Made by a program: the position numbers and the translations under genes. The notes under the pieces are model-generated. The model searched no databases. It was not told the origin of the DNA and saw nothing but the letters and a program-made list of their open reading frames with translations. Positions 1 to 6,467 of a stretch of 11,315 nucleotides of DNA are shown here, piece by piece. The stretch lies in assembly GCA_937864205.1 (NCBI GenBank), contig CALMJB010000091.1, forward strand, positions 1 through 11,315, written 5' to 3'. Every line of letters starts with the position of its first letter. The stretch's first letter is position 1. The stretch comes from an uncultured Actinomycetes bacterium. Its GTDB lineage: Bacteria; Actinomycetota; Actinomycetes; Nanopelagicales; Nanopelagicaceae.

Positions 1-663
1 ACTTCCACTAAGACTTCCCAAAAAGTTAAGGGTCGATCGCCAAATATCGTTAAGCCACAGTTATCGAAAAAACGTGCTCCGGGTCGACCATTCCCGGCCA
101 AGTTACAAACTTCAACAAGTGGATCTTCAACAACTATTTCAGTAGCAACACCACTTGCCAATATGGGACCAGCACCGGTGATTGCCGAAAAGCGATTGCT
201 ACTGCCACCACCACCACGACCAATCAAATCTAAAAAGTCTGTGCATTTAAAACCAATCAAATCGGCACCAGCACCTTTGGTAATTCAAAGTGAAGAAGAT
301 CCTTGGACTGGGGCAGAACTTCGAACTCGCAGAAGTGAATTGGCAAAAGATTTAGTCAGATTGAAAAAAGAGTTATCGGTAATTGAATCGGAAATGGAAA
401 ATTTGGTTGAAGCTGCTGGTATTGGCGCAGGCGATGACCAAGCCGATGCCGGTACCAAAACCTTTGAACGCGAACATGAGATTTCGTTGGTCTATAACGC
501 GCGCGACATGGTGCTTCAAACTGAACGTGCTATTGAACGTATTGATATGAAAACTTATGGTCGATGCGAAGAGTGCAAAAAAGCAATCGGCAAAGCGCGG
601 TTGAAAGTATTCCCGCGTGCCACATTGTGTATGGTTTGTAAAGCGAAGGAAGAACGTCGCTGA
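1..663 (+). CDS. DksA/TraR-family zinc-finger transcriptional regulator (5' end outside window)
   Basis: The frame is open from the first base, so the gene begins upstream of the window; the ATG at 163 is internal. About 220 residues are visible. The first ~95 are low-complexity and rich in Lys, Pro, Ser and Thr, with a PPPPRP run and a basic KKRAPGRPF stretch. A DPWT-x-x-EL motif then opens a coiled-coil region, followed by the acidic DDQADA segment, which fits the DxxDxA tip motif of DksA. A four-cysteine zinc finger ends the protein: CEEC at 565-576 and CMVC at 628-639. DksA/TraR proteins bind RNA polymerase at the secondary channel and modulate transcription initiation. The core closely resembles the actinobacterial proteins encoded just upstream of lspA. 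Whether this one responds to ppGpp cannot be told. The stop at 661-663 overlaps the probable lspA start. Family assignment is firm; the role of the extension is unknown. Confidence 0.9.
   Translation, partial: TSTKTSQKVKGRSPNIVKPQLSKKRAPGRPFPAKLQTSTSGSSTTISVATPLANMGPAPVIAEKRLLLPPPPRPIKSKKSVHLKPIKSAPAPLVIQSEEDPWTGAELRTRRSELAKDLVRLKKELSVIESEMENLVEAAGIGAGDDQADAGTKTFEREHEISLVYNARDMVLQTERAIERIDMKTYGRCEECKKAIGKARLKVFPRATLCMVCKAKEERR
646..652 (+). promoter_or_regulatory. Shine-Dalgarno for lspA (decides the CTG start)
   Basis: AAGGAAG lies inside the end of the dksA-like gene, 7 bases before CTG 660. It is 31 bases before the alternative TTG at 684, which is too far. No comparable purine-rich site lies just upstream of 684. 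The site therefore favours the CTG start and translational coupling to the upstream gene. Confidence 0.6.
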
Positions 664-1136
664 ATTTAAGATTTCGAAAAATTTTGGCGTTAACTGCGCT
701 GATAGTTTTTCTGATCGACTATGCGACTAAAGCTTGGGCTTTAAGTTCCTTAGATTCAAATTCTCGACCAGTAATCGGAAAACTTTTGCAGTTCAAATTA
801 GCAAAAAACTCTGGTGCGGCATTTAGTTTGGCTAGTTCTGGAACTATTTTTCTCTCAGGTTTTGCGATTGCCATGGTATTTGTAATTTTGTACTTTGGCG
901 CAAAAGTAATCTCAAAGTGGTGGTCGATTGCGATGGGCTTGGCATTAGGTGGAGTCTTAGGAAATCTATCTGATCGCATATTTAGACCACCATACAGACT
1001 GCAGGGAGAAGTGATTGATTTTCTGCAACTTCCACATTGGCCAATTTTTAATGTGGCAGACATGGCAGTAGTAAGTGCCGCGATATTAATCGCAATCTTA
1101 AATTTAAAGAATATTCCTTTTAATAAATCATCATGA
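660..1136 (+). CDS. lspA: Lipoprotein signal peptidase (signal peptidase II)
   Basis: This inner-membrane aspartyl protease removes signal peptides from diacylglyceryl-modified prolipoproteins. From CTG 660 it is 158 residues, close to the usual ~160; from TTG 684 it would be 150. Conserved features, numbered from TTG 684, are D12 and K16 in the first helix, the KNSGAAFS motif (N42), the GNLSDR motif, and the catalytic aspartates D112 (VIDF) and D126 (FNVAD). About four hydrophobic segments fit the family topology. I prefer CTG 660 because it overlaps the preceding stop as CTGA, has a well-spaced Shine-Dalgarno, and adds a basic NLRFRK stretch before the first helix, which fits the positive-inside rule. 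TTG 684 would leave almost nothing before the helix. The 3' end overlaps the next gene by ATGA (1133-1136). Function is firm; the start is less so. Confidence 0.93.
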   Translation: MNLRFRKILALTALIVFLIDYATKAWALSSLDSNSRPVIGKLLQFKLAKNSGAAFSLASSGTIFLSGFAIAMVFVILYFGAKVISKWWSIAMGLALGGVLGNLSDRIFRPPYRLQGEVIDFLQLPHWPIFNVADMAVVSAAILIAILNLKNIPFNKSS

Positions 1137-2110
1137 CTCAAATCAATAAGAGTTCAGTAATCATTCCTGCTGAATTGGCAGATGAGAGAATCGACATTGC
1201 TTTAGCTAAATTAACTGGATTGTCACGTACTGCAATAACAAATGCCATAAACCAAAACCAAATCACCATTAATGGCGAGCCAGTGGCAAAATCTACAAAG
1301 GCTCAAACCGGACAAGTATTTGAGCTAGCAATTGCTAAGGCAGAGACAAATTCCTTTGATTACAGTGAAGATTTAAATGCAGATGTATCTACAGTTTCTG
1401 CTTTCGGTAAGTCTTTTCGGTCAATTCATCCAAAGATAATTTTTGAAGATTCTGATTTGGTGGTGATTGATAAACCAGTTGGAATGGCCGCTCACCCAAG
1501 CCCAGGTTGGAATGGACCAACTGTCGTTGGGGCATTGCAATCAATGGGAATACAAATTTCAACTTCTGGAGCAGAAGAGCGCAAAGGAATCGTGCATCGC
1601 TTAGATGTTGGCACCAGTGGATTAATGGTGGTGGCCAAATCTGAAACTGCATACACAGATTTAAAGGACCAGTTTAGAAATCGAACCGTGCACAAGATTT
1701 ATCACGCATTAATACAAGGACATATTGATCCAACAATTGGCACAATCGATGCACCAATTGATCGACATCCAAAAGAGGATCATCGATTTGCAGTAGTCGC
1801 AGATGGCAAACCGGCAATCACACATTACAAGTCTCTCGAAGTTTTTCCTGCGGTCTCTTTGGTTGAAGTAGAACTTGAAACCGGTCGCACACATCAAATC
1901 CGAGTTCACTTTTCAGCGCTACGTCACCCGTTAGTGGCAGACCTTATTTATGGTGCAGATCCGGTCCTTGCGAAGAAACTACAAATGGAACGGCCTTGGT
2001 TACATGCCAAGAAGTTAGGGTTAAAACATCCACACACTGGCGTGATGCTCAATTACGAAATTGAATACCCAGCCGATTTAGCCAACTGCATAAAACTCTT
2101 GGCGCGGTAA
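1133..2110 (+). CDS. rluD: 23S rRNA pseudouridine synthase, RluA/RluD family
   Basis: The 325-residue protein isomerises uridine to pseudouridine in RNA. An N-terminal S4-like RNA-binding domain spans about residues 17-67 (DERIDIALAKLTGLSR, then NGEPV). The catalytic RluA-family domain begins near residue 100. Its signature HRLDVGTSG is at 155-163, with catalytic D158, followed by ETGRTHQIRVH (249-259) and HPLVAD...YG (265-274). Length and the S4 domain fit RluD, which modifies helix 69 of 23S rRNA. An RluC-like target cannot be excluded from sequence alone. The start ATG overlaps the lspA stop as ATGA, so the two are probably translationally coupled. The lspA-rluD-dnaE order is conserved across actinobacteria as I know it. 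Nothing looks broken. Confidence 0.93.
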   Translation: MTQINKSSVIIPAELADERIDIALAKLTGLSRTAITNAINQNQITINGEPVAKSTKAQTGQVFELAIAKAETNSFDYSEDLNADVSTVSAFGKSFRSIHPKIIFEDSDLVVIDKPVGMAAHPSPGWNGPTVVGALQSMGIQISTSGAEERKGIVHRLDVGTSGLMVVAKSETAYTDLKDQFRNRTVHKIYHALIQGHIDPTIGTIDAPIDRHPKEDHRFAVVADGKPAITHYKSLEVFPAVSLVEVELETGRTHQIRVHFSALRHPLVADLIYGADPVLAKKLQMERPWLHAKKLGLKHPHTGVMLNYEIEYPADLANCIKLLAR

Positions 2111-2123
2111 TAATCGCCCCCTG

Positions 2124-2131
2124 ACCTAGGT
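2124..2131 (+). other. Perfect 8-bp palindrome in the rluD-dnaE gap
   Basis: ACCTAGGT is a perfect palindrome within the 41-base gap before dnaE; one step out, TGACCTAGGTGA matches its reverse complement at 10 of 12 positions. Its right half contains AGGTGA, a Shine-Dalgarno-like string, but that lies 18 bases from the dnaE ATG, too far for normal use. It may be an operator, part of a promoter region, or chance. I cannot choose from one copy. Confidence 0.3.
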
Positions 2132-2151
2132 GAGTAGTAATCTCGCCATCC

Positions 2152-5100
2152 ATGTCTGACTCCTTCGTACATTTACATGTACACACCGATTACTCAATGC
2201 TCGATGGTGCTGCCCGCATTAACGATTTGGTGTCAGAAGCAGTTGCCCAAAAAATGCCCGCGATTGCCATGACCGACCATGGCAATGTATTTGGTGCTTA
2301 CGAGTTCTATAAATCTGCAAATAAAGCTGGCATCAAACCAATTATCGGTACTGAAACTTATGTCGCACCAGAATCCAGATTTAAGAAAGAGCGAGTCAAG
2401 TGGGCGCAAGGTGGCGATGATGATGTTTCTGGAGGTGGTGCGTATACCCACATGACTTTGTTGGCTGAAAATAATCAAGGCCTACAAAATCTTTTCAAAC
2501 TCTCTTCGTTGGCATCTTTGGAAGGTTTTTATTACAAACCCAGAATTGACCGCGAACTATTAAGTAAATATTCAAAGGGCATCATCGGAACAACTGGTTG
2601 CGCAGGTGGCGAAGTTCAAACCCGATTGCGCATGGGTGCATATAAAGAAGCACTCGCGGCCGCTAGCGATTTCCGAGACATTCTCGGTGCAGAAAACTTC
2701 TTCGTCGAACTTATGCGACATGATCTCGAGATTGAAAATCGAGTATTTGCAGATCTAATCAAGCTGGCAAAAGAATTAAATTTACCGTTACTTGCCACCA
2801 ATGATTCACACTATGTTAAACAAACTGATGCCGCAGCACACGCAGTTCTGTTGTGTATTCAATCTGGCACAACTTTGGCCGACCCAAAGCGGTTTAAGTT
2901 TGATAATGATCAGTTCTATCTCAAAAGTGCATCGGCTATGCGCCAACTATTTAAAGATTTACCAGCGGCGTGCGATAACACATTATTAATTGCGCAACGT
3001 TGTAACATCACAATGCGAGAAGGGGAAAATTTATTACCGCACTTTCCGGTACCAACTGGCGAAACCGAAGAAAGTTGGTTGCGCAAACTTGCAAATAAGG
3101 GCCTAGCAACTAAGTTAAAAAACAATATTCCAGCTGAATATCAATCCAGATTAGATTTTGAATTAGATGTAATGACAAAGATGGGTTTTCCAGGTTACTT
3201 CTTAGTTGTTGCCGATTTGATTGATCACGCTCAAAAAGTTGGGATTCGAGTTGGACCAGGGCGCGGATCAGCTGCTGGTTCTTTAGTCTCATACTCACTT
3301 GGTATTACTGGACTAGATCCCATCAAACACAATCTTTTATTTGAGCGTTTCTTAAATCCAGAACGTATTTCTAAACCCGATATTGATTTAGATTTTGATG
3401 AGCGCCGGCGCGACGAAATGATTCAGTATGCAACTTCTAAGTACGGAGCCGACCGAGTCGCGCAAATTGTCACGTTTGGAACAATTAAAACCAAACAAGC
3501 GATAAAAGATTCCACTCGAGTATTGGGATATCCATATGCGCTCGGTGAAAAATTAACCAAGATATTGCCACCGACGATCATGGGTAAAGATATTTCTCTG
3601 GGCGGAATCTTTGATGTAAACGATGATCGATATGACGAAGCCAGCGAATTTCGTGATTTATATGAATCCGATCCGGATCTTAAAAAAATTGTAGATAACG
3701 CGCGCGGCATTGAAGGATTAAAGCGACAATGGGGAGTTCACGCCGCGGGCGTGATTCTAAGTCGTGATCCATTACTTGATGTGATTCCAATCCATAAGCG
3801 GGAATCTGACGGTTCAATTATTACCCAATTTGAAATGGGCGCTTGCGAAGCAATTGGTTTATTGAAAATGGATTTTTTGGGGTTACGAAACTTGTCTGTG
3901 CTCGACGATTGTTTATTGAATATCAAGCGAAATTTAAATCAAGAAGTGGTTCTGGAAGATTTGCCACTGAGCGATAAAAAAACCTTTGAACTGTTGGCTC
4001 GCGGCGAAACTCTGGGCGTTTTCCAGTTAGATAGTGCGCCGATCCGTGCCCTATTGCGATCTATGGCGCCAGATTCCTTTGAAGATATCTCAGCAGTAAT
4101 AGCTTTGTATCGTCCTGGACCAATGGGTGAAGACTCACATAATAAATATGCTGACTATAAGAACAAGCGCAAAGTTCCGGTACCGATTCATCCGCAATTA
4201 GAACAACCACTTGGTGAAATTCTCAAAGATACTTATGGGCTGATTGTCTATCAAGAACAAGTATTAGCAATTGCCCGCAAAGTTGCTGGCTTCTCACTTG
4301 GTCGCGCTGATCTATTGCGTAAGGCAATGGGTAAAAAAGATAAAGAAATTCTTGATAAAGAACAGGTGCATTTTGAAGCCGGAATGCGCGCTAATAATTT
4401 CTCCGAAGATGCAATCGACAAGTTGTGGCGCACCTTAATTCCGTTCTCTGATTATGCGTTCAATCGGGCCCATAGCGCCGGTTATGGCGTGCTTTCATTT
4501 TGGACGGCATACTTAAAAGCAAATTTCCCAACTGAATATATGGCCGCACTTTTGACCAGTGTGCGTGATGATAAAGATAAGAGCGCGCTGTATCTGGGCG
4601 AATGCCGCAGGATGGGAATCAAAGTATTGCCACCTGATGTAAATGAATCTGCCTCTGATTACACTCCGATTGGAAAAGATATTCGTTTTGGTTTGGCTGC
4701 GATCCGAAATGTCGGCGAAAACGTGGTCGAATCAATCGTGCGAAATCGTAATGAAAAAGGCAGATACCAGTCTTTCACTGATTTCTTAGGAAAAGTAGAT
4801 TCAACAGTTTGCAATAAGAAAACCATTGAAGCCCTGATAAAAGCCGGTGCGTTTGATTCTTTAAATCATTCCCGAAAAGGGCTCATGATGATTTATTTAG
4901 AAGCGCTCGATGAAGTTAGCGAATCCAAGCGAGCCGAATCAATAGGTCAGTTTGATCTGTTTGATTTGGCAGCCTTACCCGAGAGCAACCCAAATAACCC
5001 AAATAACTTGAATAATTCCCAATCTGCAAAATTTAATATTTCAGAATCAGAATGGGATAAGCAGTTGTTACTAAGTTATGAGCGAGAGTTTCTTGGCTTA

Positions 5101-5682
5101 TACGTGTCAGATCACCCATTATTCGGAGTCGAACATGTGTTGCGAGCCGCTACCGATTTCACCATCAATCAATTATCTGAAACGGTACATGATCAAATCG
5201 TGACAATTGCTGGGTTAATTACTCAAGTGCAGCGCAAAGTTTCTCGGCAAGGTGCGCCATGGGCGATTGTTACGGTCGAAGATCTAGGCGGATCTGTAGA
5301 TATCTTGTTCTTTGCAAATGCGTACTCAACACATGGAATAAATTTAGTTCCAGATCGAGTCGTATTAATTCGTGGCCGAGTCGATCGCAGAGAAGAACTA
5401 CCACGTGTTACTGCAATAGATTTAACTCTGCCAGATTTAAAAGTAGCGCCAACCGGACCATTAGTGATTTCAATGGCAGCAGCAGCGTGCACTCCGCCAG
5501 TGATTGACCGCATGAAGGAAATTTTGCGTTCACACCCAGGAAATCGAGAGGTCCATTTAAAACTTTTAAATGGTGAAAAAAATACGGTTTTAAAACTTGA
5601 TGAAAAATTGCGAGTTTCTTCTTCGCCTGGATTAAGTGCGGACTTAAAAACTGTACTCGGTCCAGATTGTCTAGTCAGCTAA
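2152..5682 (+). CDS. dnaE: DNA polymerase III alpha subunit (replicative, DnaE1 type)
   Basis: This 1176-residue C-family polymerase is the catalytic subunit of the chromosomal replicase. The N-terminal PHP domain (about 1-280) keeps every metal-site residue I can map from M. tuberculosis DnaE1: H9, H11, D18, H43, E68, H100, C150, D218 and H220. That enzyme's PHP domain is the 3'-5' proofreading exonuclease, so this one probably proofreads too. The palm has PGRGSAAGSL (369-378), PDIDLDF with D410 and D412, and the third aspartate D574 in KMDFLGLR. The fingers/helix-hairpin-helix region follows (YRPGPMG near 653; NRAHSAGYG 771-779). The internal beta-clamp motif is QFDLF (933-937). An OB fold spans about 1016-1090, then a short C-terminal domain. 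ATG 2152 is the first start after an in-frame TGA at 2131-2133. An Asn/Pro repeat follows the clamp motif. Confidence 0.97.
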   Translation: MSDSFVHLHVHTDYSMLDGAARINDLVSEAVAQKMPAIAMTDHGNVFGAYEFYKSANKAGIKPIIGTETYVAPESRFKKERVKWAQGGDDDVSGGGAYTHMTLLAENNQGLQNLFKLSSLASLEGFYYKPRIDRELLSKYSKGIIGTTGCAGGEVQTRLRMGAYKEALAAASDFRDILGAENFFVELMRHDLEIENRVFADLIKLAKELNLPLLATNDSHYVKQTDAAAHAVLLCIQSGTTLADPKRFKFDNDQFYLKSASAMRQLFKDLPAACDNTLLIAQRCNITMREGENLLPHFPVPTGETEESWLRKLANKGLATKLKNNIPAEYQSRLDFELDVMTKMGFPGYFLVVADLIDHAQKVGIRVGPGRGSAAGSLVSYSLGITGLDPIKHNLLFERFLNPERISKPDIDLDFDERRRDEMIQYATSKYGADRVAQIVTFGTIKTKQAIKDSTRVLGYPYALGEKLTKILPPTIMGKDISLGGIFDVNDDRYDEASEFRDLYESDPDLKKIVDNARGIEGLKRQWGVHAAGVILSRDPLLDVIPIHKRESDGSIITQFEMGACEAIGLLKMDFLGLRNLSVLDDCLLNIKRNLNQEVVLEDLPLSDKKTFELLARGETLGVFQLDSAPIRALLRSMAPDSFEDISAVIALYRPGPMGEDSHNKYADYKNKRKVPVPIHPQLEQPLGEILKDTYGLIVYQEQVLAIARKVAGFSLGRADLLRKAMGKKDKEILDKEQVHFEAGMRANNFSEDAIDKLWRTLIPFSDYAFNRAHSAGYGVLSFWTAYLKANFPTEYMAALLTSVRDDKDKSALYLGECRRMGIKVLPPDVNESASDYTPIGKDIRFGLAAIRNVGENVVESIVRNRNEKGRYQSFTDFLGKVDSTVCNKKTIEALIKAGAFDSLNHSRKGLMMIYLEALDEVSESKRAESIGQFDLFDLAALPESNPNNPNNLNNSQSAKFNISESEWDKQLLLSYEREFLGLYVSDHPLFGVEHVLRAATDFTINQLSETVHDQIVTIAGLITQVQRKVSRQGAPWAIVTVEDLGGSVDILFFANAYSTHGINLVPDRVVLIRGRVDRREELPRVTAIDLTLPDLKVAPTGPLVISMAAAACTPPVIDRMKEILRSHPGNREVHLKLLNGEKNTVLKLDEKLRVSSSPGLSADLKTVLGPDCLVS
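4987..5022 (+). repeat. Imperfect 9-bp tandem repeat within dnaE
   Basis: There are four units of nine bases: AACCCAAAT twice exactly (4987-4995, 4996-5004), then AACTTGAAT and AATTCCCAA as diverged copies. The array is in frame and encodes N-P-N / N-P-N / N-L-N / N-S-Q, starting at residue 946, nine residues after the QFDLF clamp-binding motif. A multiple of three keeps the frame if copy number changes. It looks like a flexible linker before the OB fold. Confidence 0.75.
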
Positions 5683-5698
5683 ATCAAGAGACACTTAA

Positions 5699-6406
5699 AT
5701 GCGCCTATTGCCTGCGGTAGATATTAAGAATGGTGTTACCTTAAATCTGACAGACCCGGCTAACTTGATTAAGAAATATGTTGAGGCTGGAGTTAATTTC
5801 ATTCATTTAGTAGACCTAGACCGGGCATATTCAACTGGGAATAATGATCAGTTAATCAGCGAATTAATCGCTAACTTTGAGATTGATTTTCAACTATCTG
5901 GTGGTATCACCAGCCAAGAATCCTTAAGCAACGCAATTATGAAAACGCCGACCAGAATTAATCTAAGTGCAGATTCAATTGCTGATGAAAGTTTTTTGAA
6001 AAATGCATTTGAAAGATACGCACAAAAATTAGCCATCAGTCTAGATATAAATGGGGAATCACTGATGCCTAGGGGAAGCCAAAATTCGCTGGGAAACTAT
6101 CGCGAAATTTTAAATAAATTAATTAGTTTAGGTGCGAAACGATTTGTGGTTACTGATGTACTCACCGATGGAAAATTAACTGGTCCAAATTTAGAACTGC
6201 TGAAATCGGTAGCGCTTATCTGTTTTGATAAAAACGACAAAATTGAAATTATCGCCAGCGGTGGCGTGACTAGTTATTCAGATCTGACTAACTTGCAGCA
6301 GTTGCAGGTTTTGGGAAAGTCCGCCATTTCCGAGGTTATAGTTGGAAAAGCACTATTGGATGGGCATCTTGCGATAGAGAAATCACTGCAATTAATTGCA
6401 AATTAA
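5699..6406 (+). CDS. priA: HisA/PriA-family isomerase, probably TrpF (phosphoribosylanthranilate isomerase) only
   Basis: This 235-residue (beta-alpha)8 barrel belongs to the actinobacterial HisA/PriA family. PriA normally catalyses two isomerisations: ProFAR in histidine synthesis and PRA in tryptophan synthesis. The barrel is recognisable by LLPAVD (D8), IHLVDLDRA, LSGGI (66-70), SLDI (D116), VVTDVLTDG (D157), ASGGV and VGKAL (215-219). D8, D116 and D157 match D11, D130 and D175 of M. tuberculosis PriA. After D8 the chain skips about 11 residues: the loop carrying R19 (RLVQG...YG) is gone and R19 aligns with N16. In the beta-5 loop R125 matches R143, but W145 has become S127. The family's GT before helix 4 is SADS. 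Arg143 is tied to the PRA reaction and Trp145 to ProFAR in Mycobacterium, so I infer TrpF activity alone. The next gene downstream is trpE. The gap from dnaE is 16 bases, with weak AAGAG before the ATG. Confidence 0.82.
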   Translation: MRLLPAVDIKNGVTLNLTDPANLIKKYVEAGVNFIHLVDLDRAYSTGNNDQLISELIANFEIDFQLSGGITSQESLSNAIMKTPTRINLSADSIADESFLKNAFERYAQKLAISLDINGESLMPRGSQNSLGNYREILNKLISLGAKRFVVTDVLTDGKLTGPNLELLKSVALICFDKNDKIEIIASGGVTSYSDLTNLQQLQVLGKSAISEVIVGKALLDGHLAIEKSLQLIAN

Positions 6407-6467
6407 AGCGCAGGATAAAAGGAACTAAATAGCCACCCATATAAATTATTTCGGGCAGACTTAGCGA
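6407..6467 (+). promoter_or_regulatory. priA-trpE intergenic region with a weak promoter candidate
   Basis: This 61-base gap is the longest in the window and the most likely place for a promoter of the trp genes. TATAAA at 6440-6445 resembles a -10 element and would put a transcript start roughly 15 bases before GTG 6468. I see no convincing -35 hexamer at the right distance. The gap holds no leader ORF with Trp codons, no terminator/antiterminator pair and no T-box. AAAGGAA at 6418-6424 looks like a ribosome site but has no start codon at the right distance. Confidence 0.3.

Noticed and set aside
163..165. ATG as the start of the DksA-like gene
   Set aside because: The frame stays open to base 1 with the same Lys/Pro/Ser-rich composition, so this is an internal Met; no Shine-Dalgarno precedes it.
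719..1141. 140-residue open frame on the minus strand across lspA
   Set aside because: It lies almost wholly within lspA, shows no family motif, and has no ribosome site; the plus-strand protein has all catalytic residues.
2128..2133. AGGTGA as the Shine-Dalgarno of dnaE
   Set aside because: It is 18 bases from ATG 2152, too far, and an in-frame TGA at 2131-2133 excludes an earlier start.
5259..5507. 82-residue plus-strand frame overlapping dnaE out of phase
   Set aside because: It falls entirely inside conserved dnaE coding sequence; its composition is Arg/Ser-rich, as expected of a shifted frame.
5223..5513. 96-residue minus-strand frame inside dnaE
   Set aside because: It is a shadow of the OB-fold region of dnaE, rich in Arg/Thr/Ser without recognisable domains.
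5683..5698. Terminator after dnaE
   Set aside because: The 16-base gap has no inverted repeat or T-run, so transcription probably continues into the next gene.
6361..6378. Short ATG...TAG frame near the end of the priA homologue as a trp leader peptide
   Set aside because: It contains no Trp codon, is inside the coding sequence, and is not followed by attenuator hairpins.
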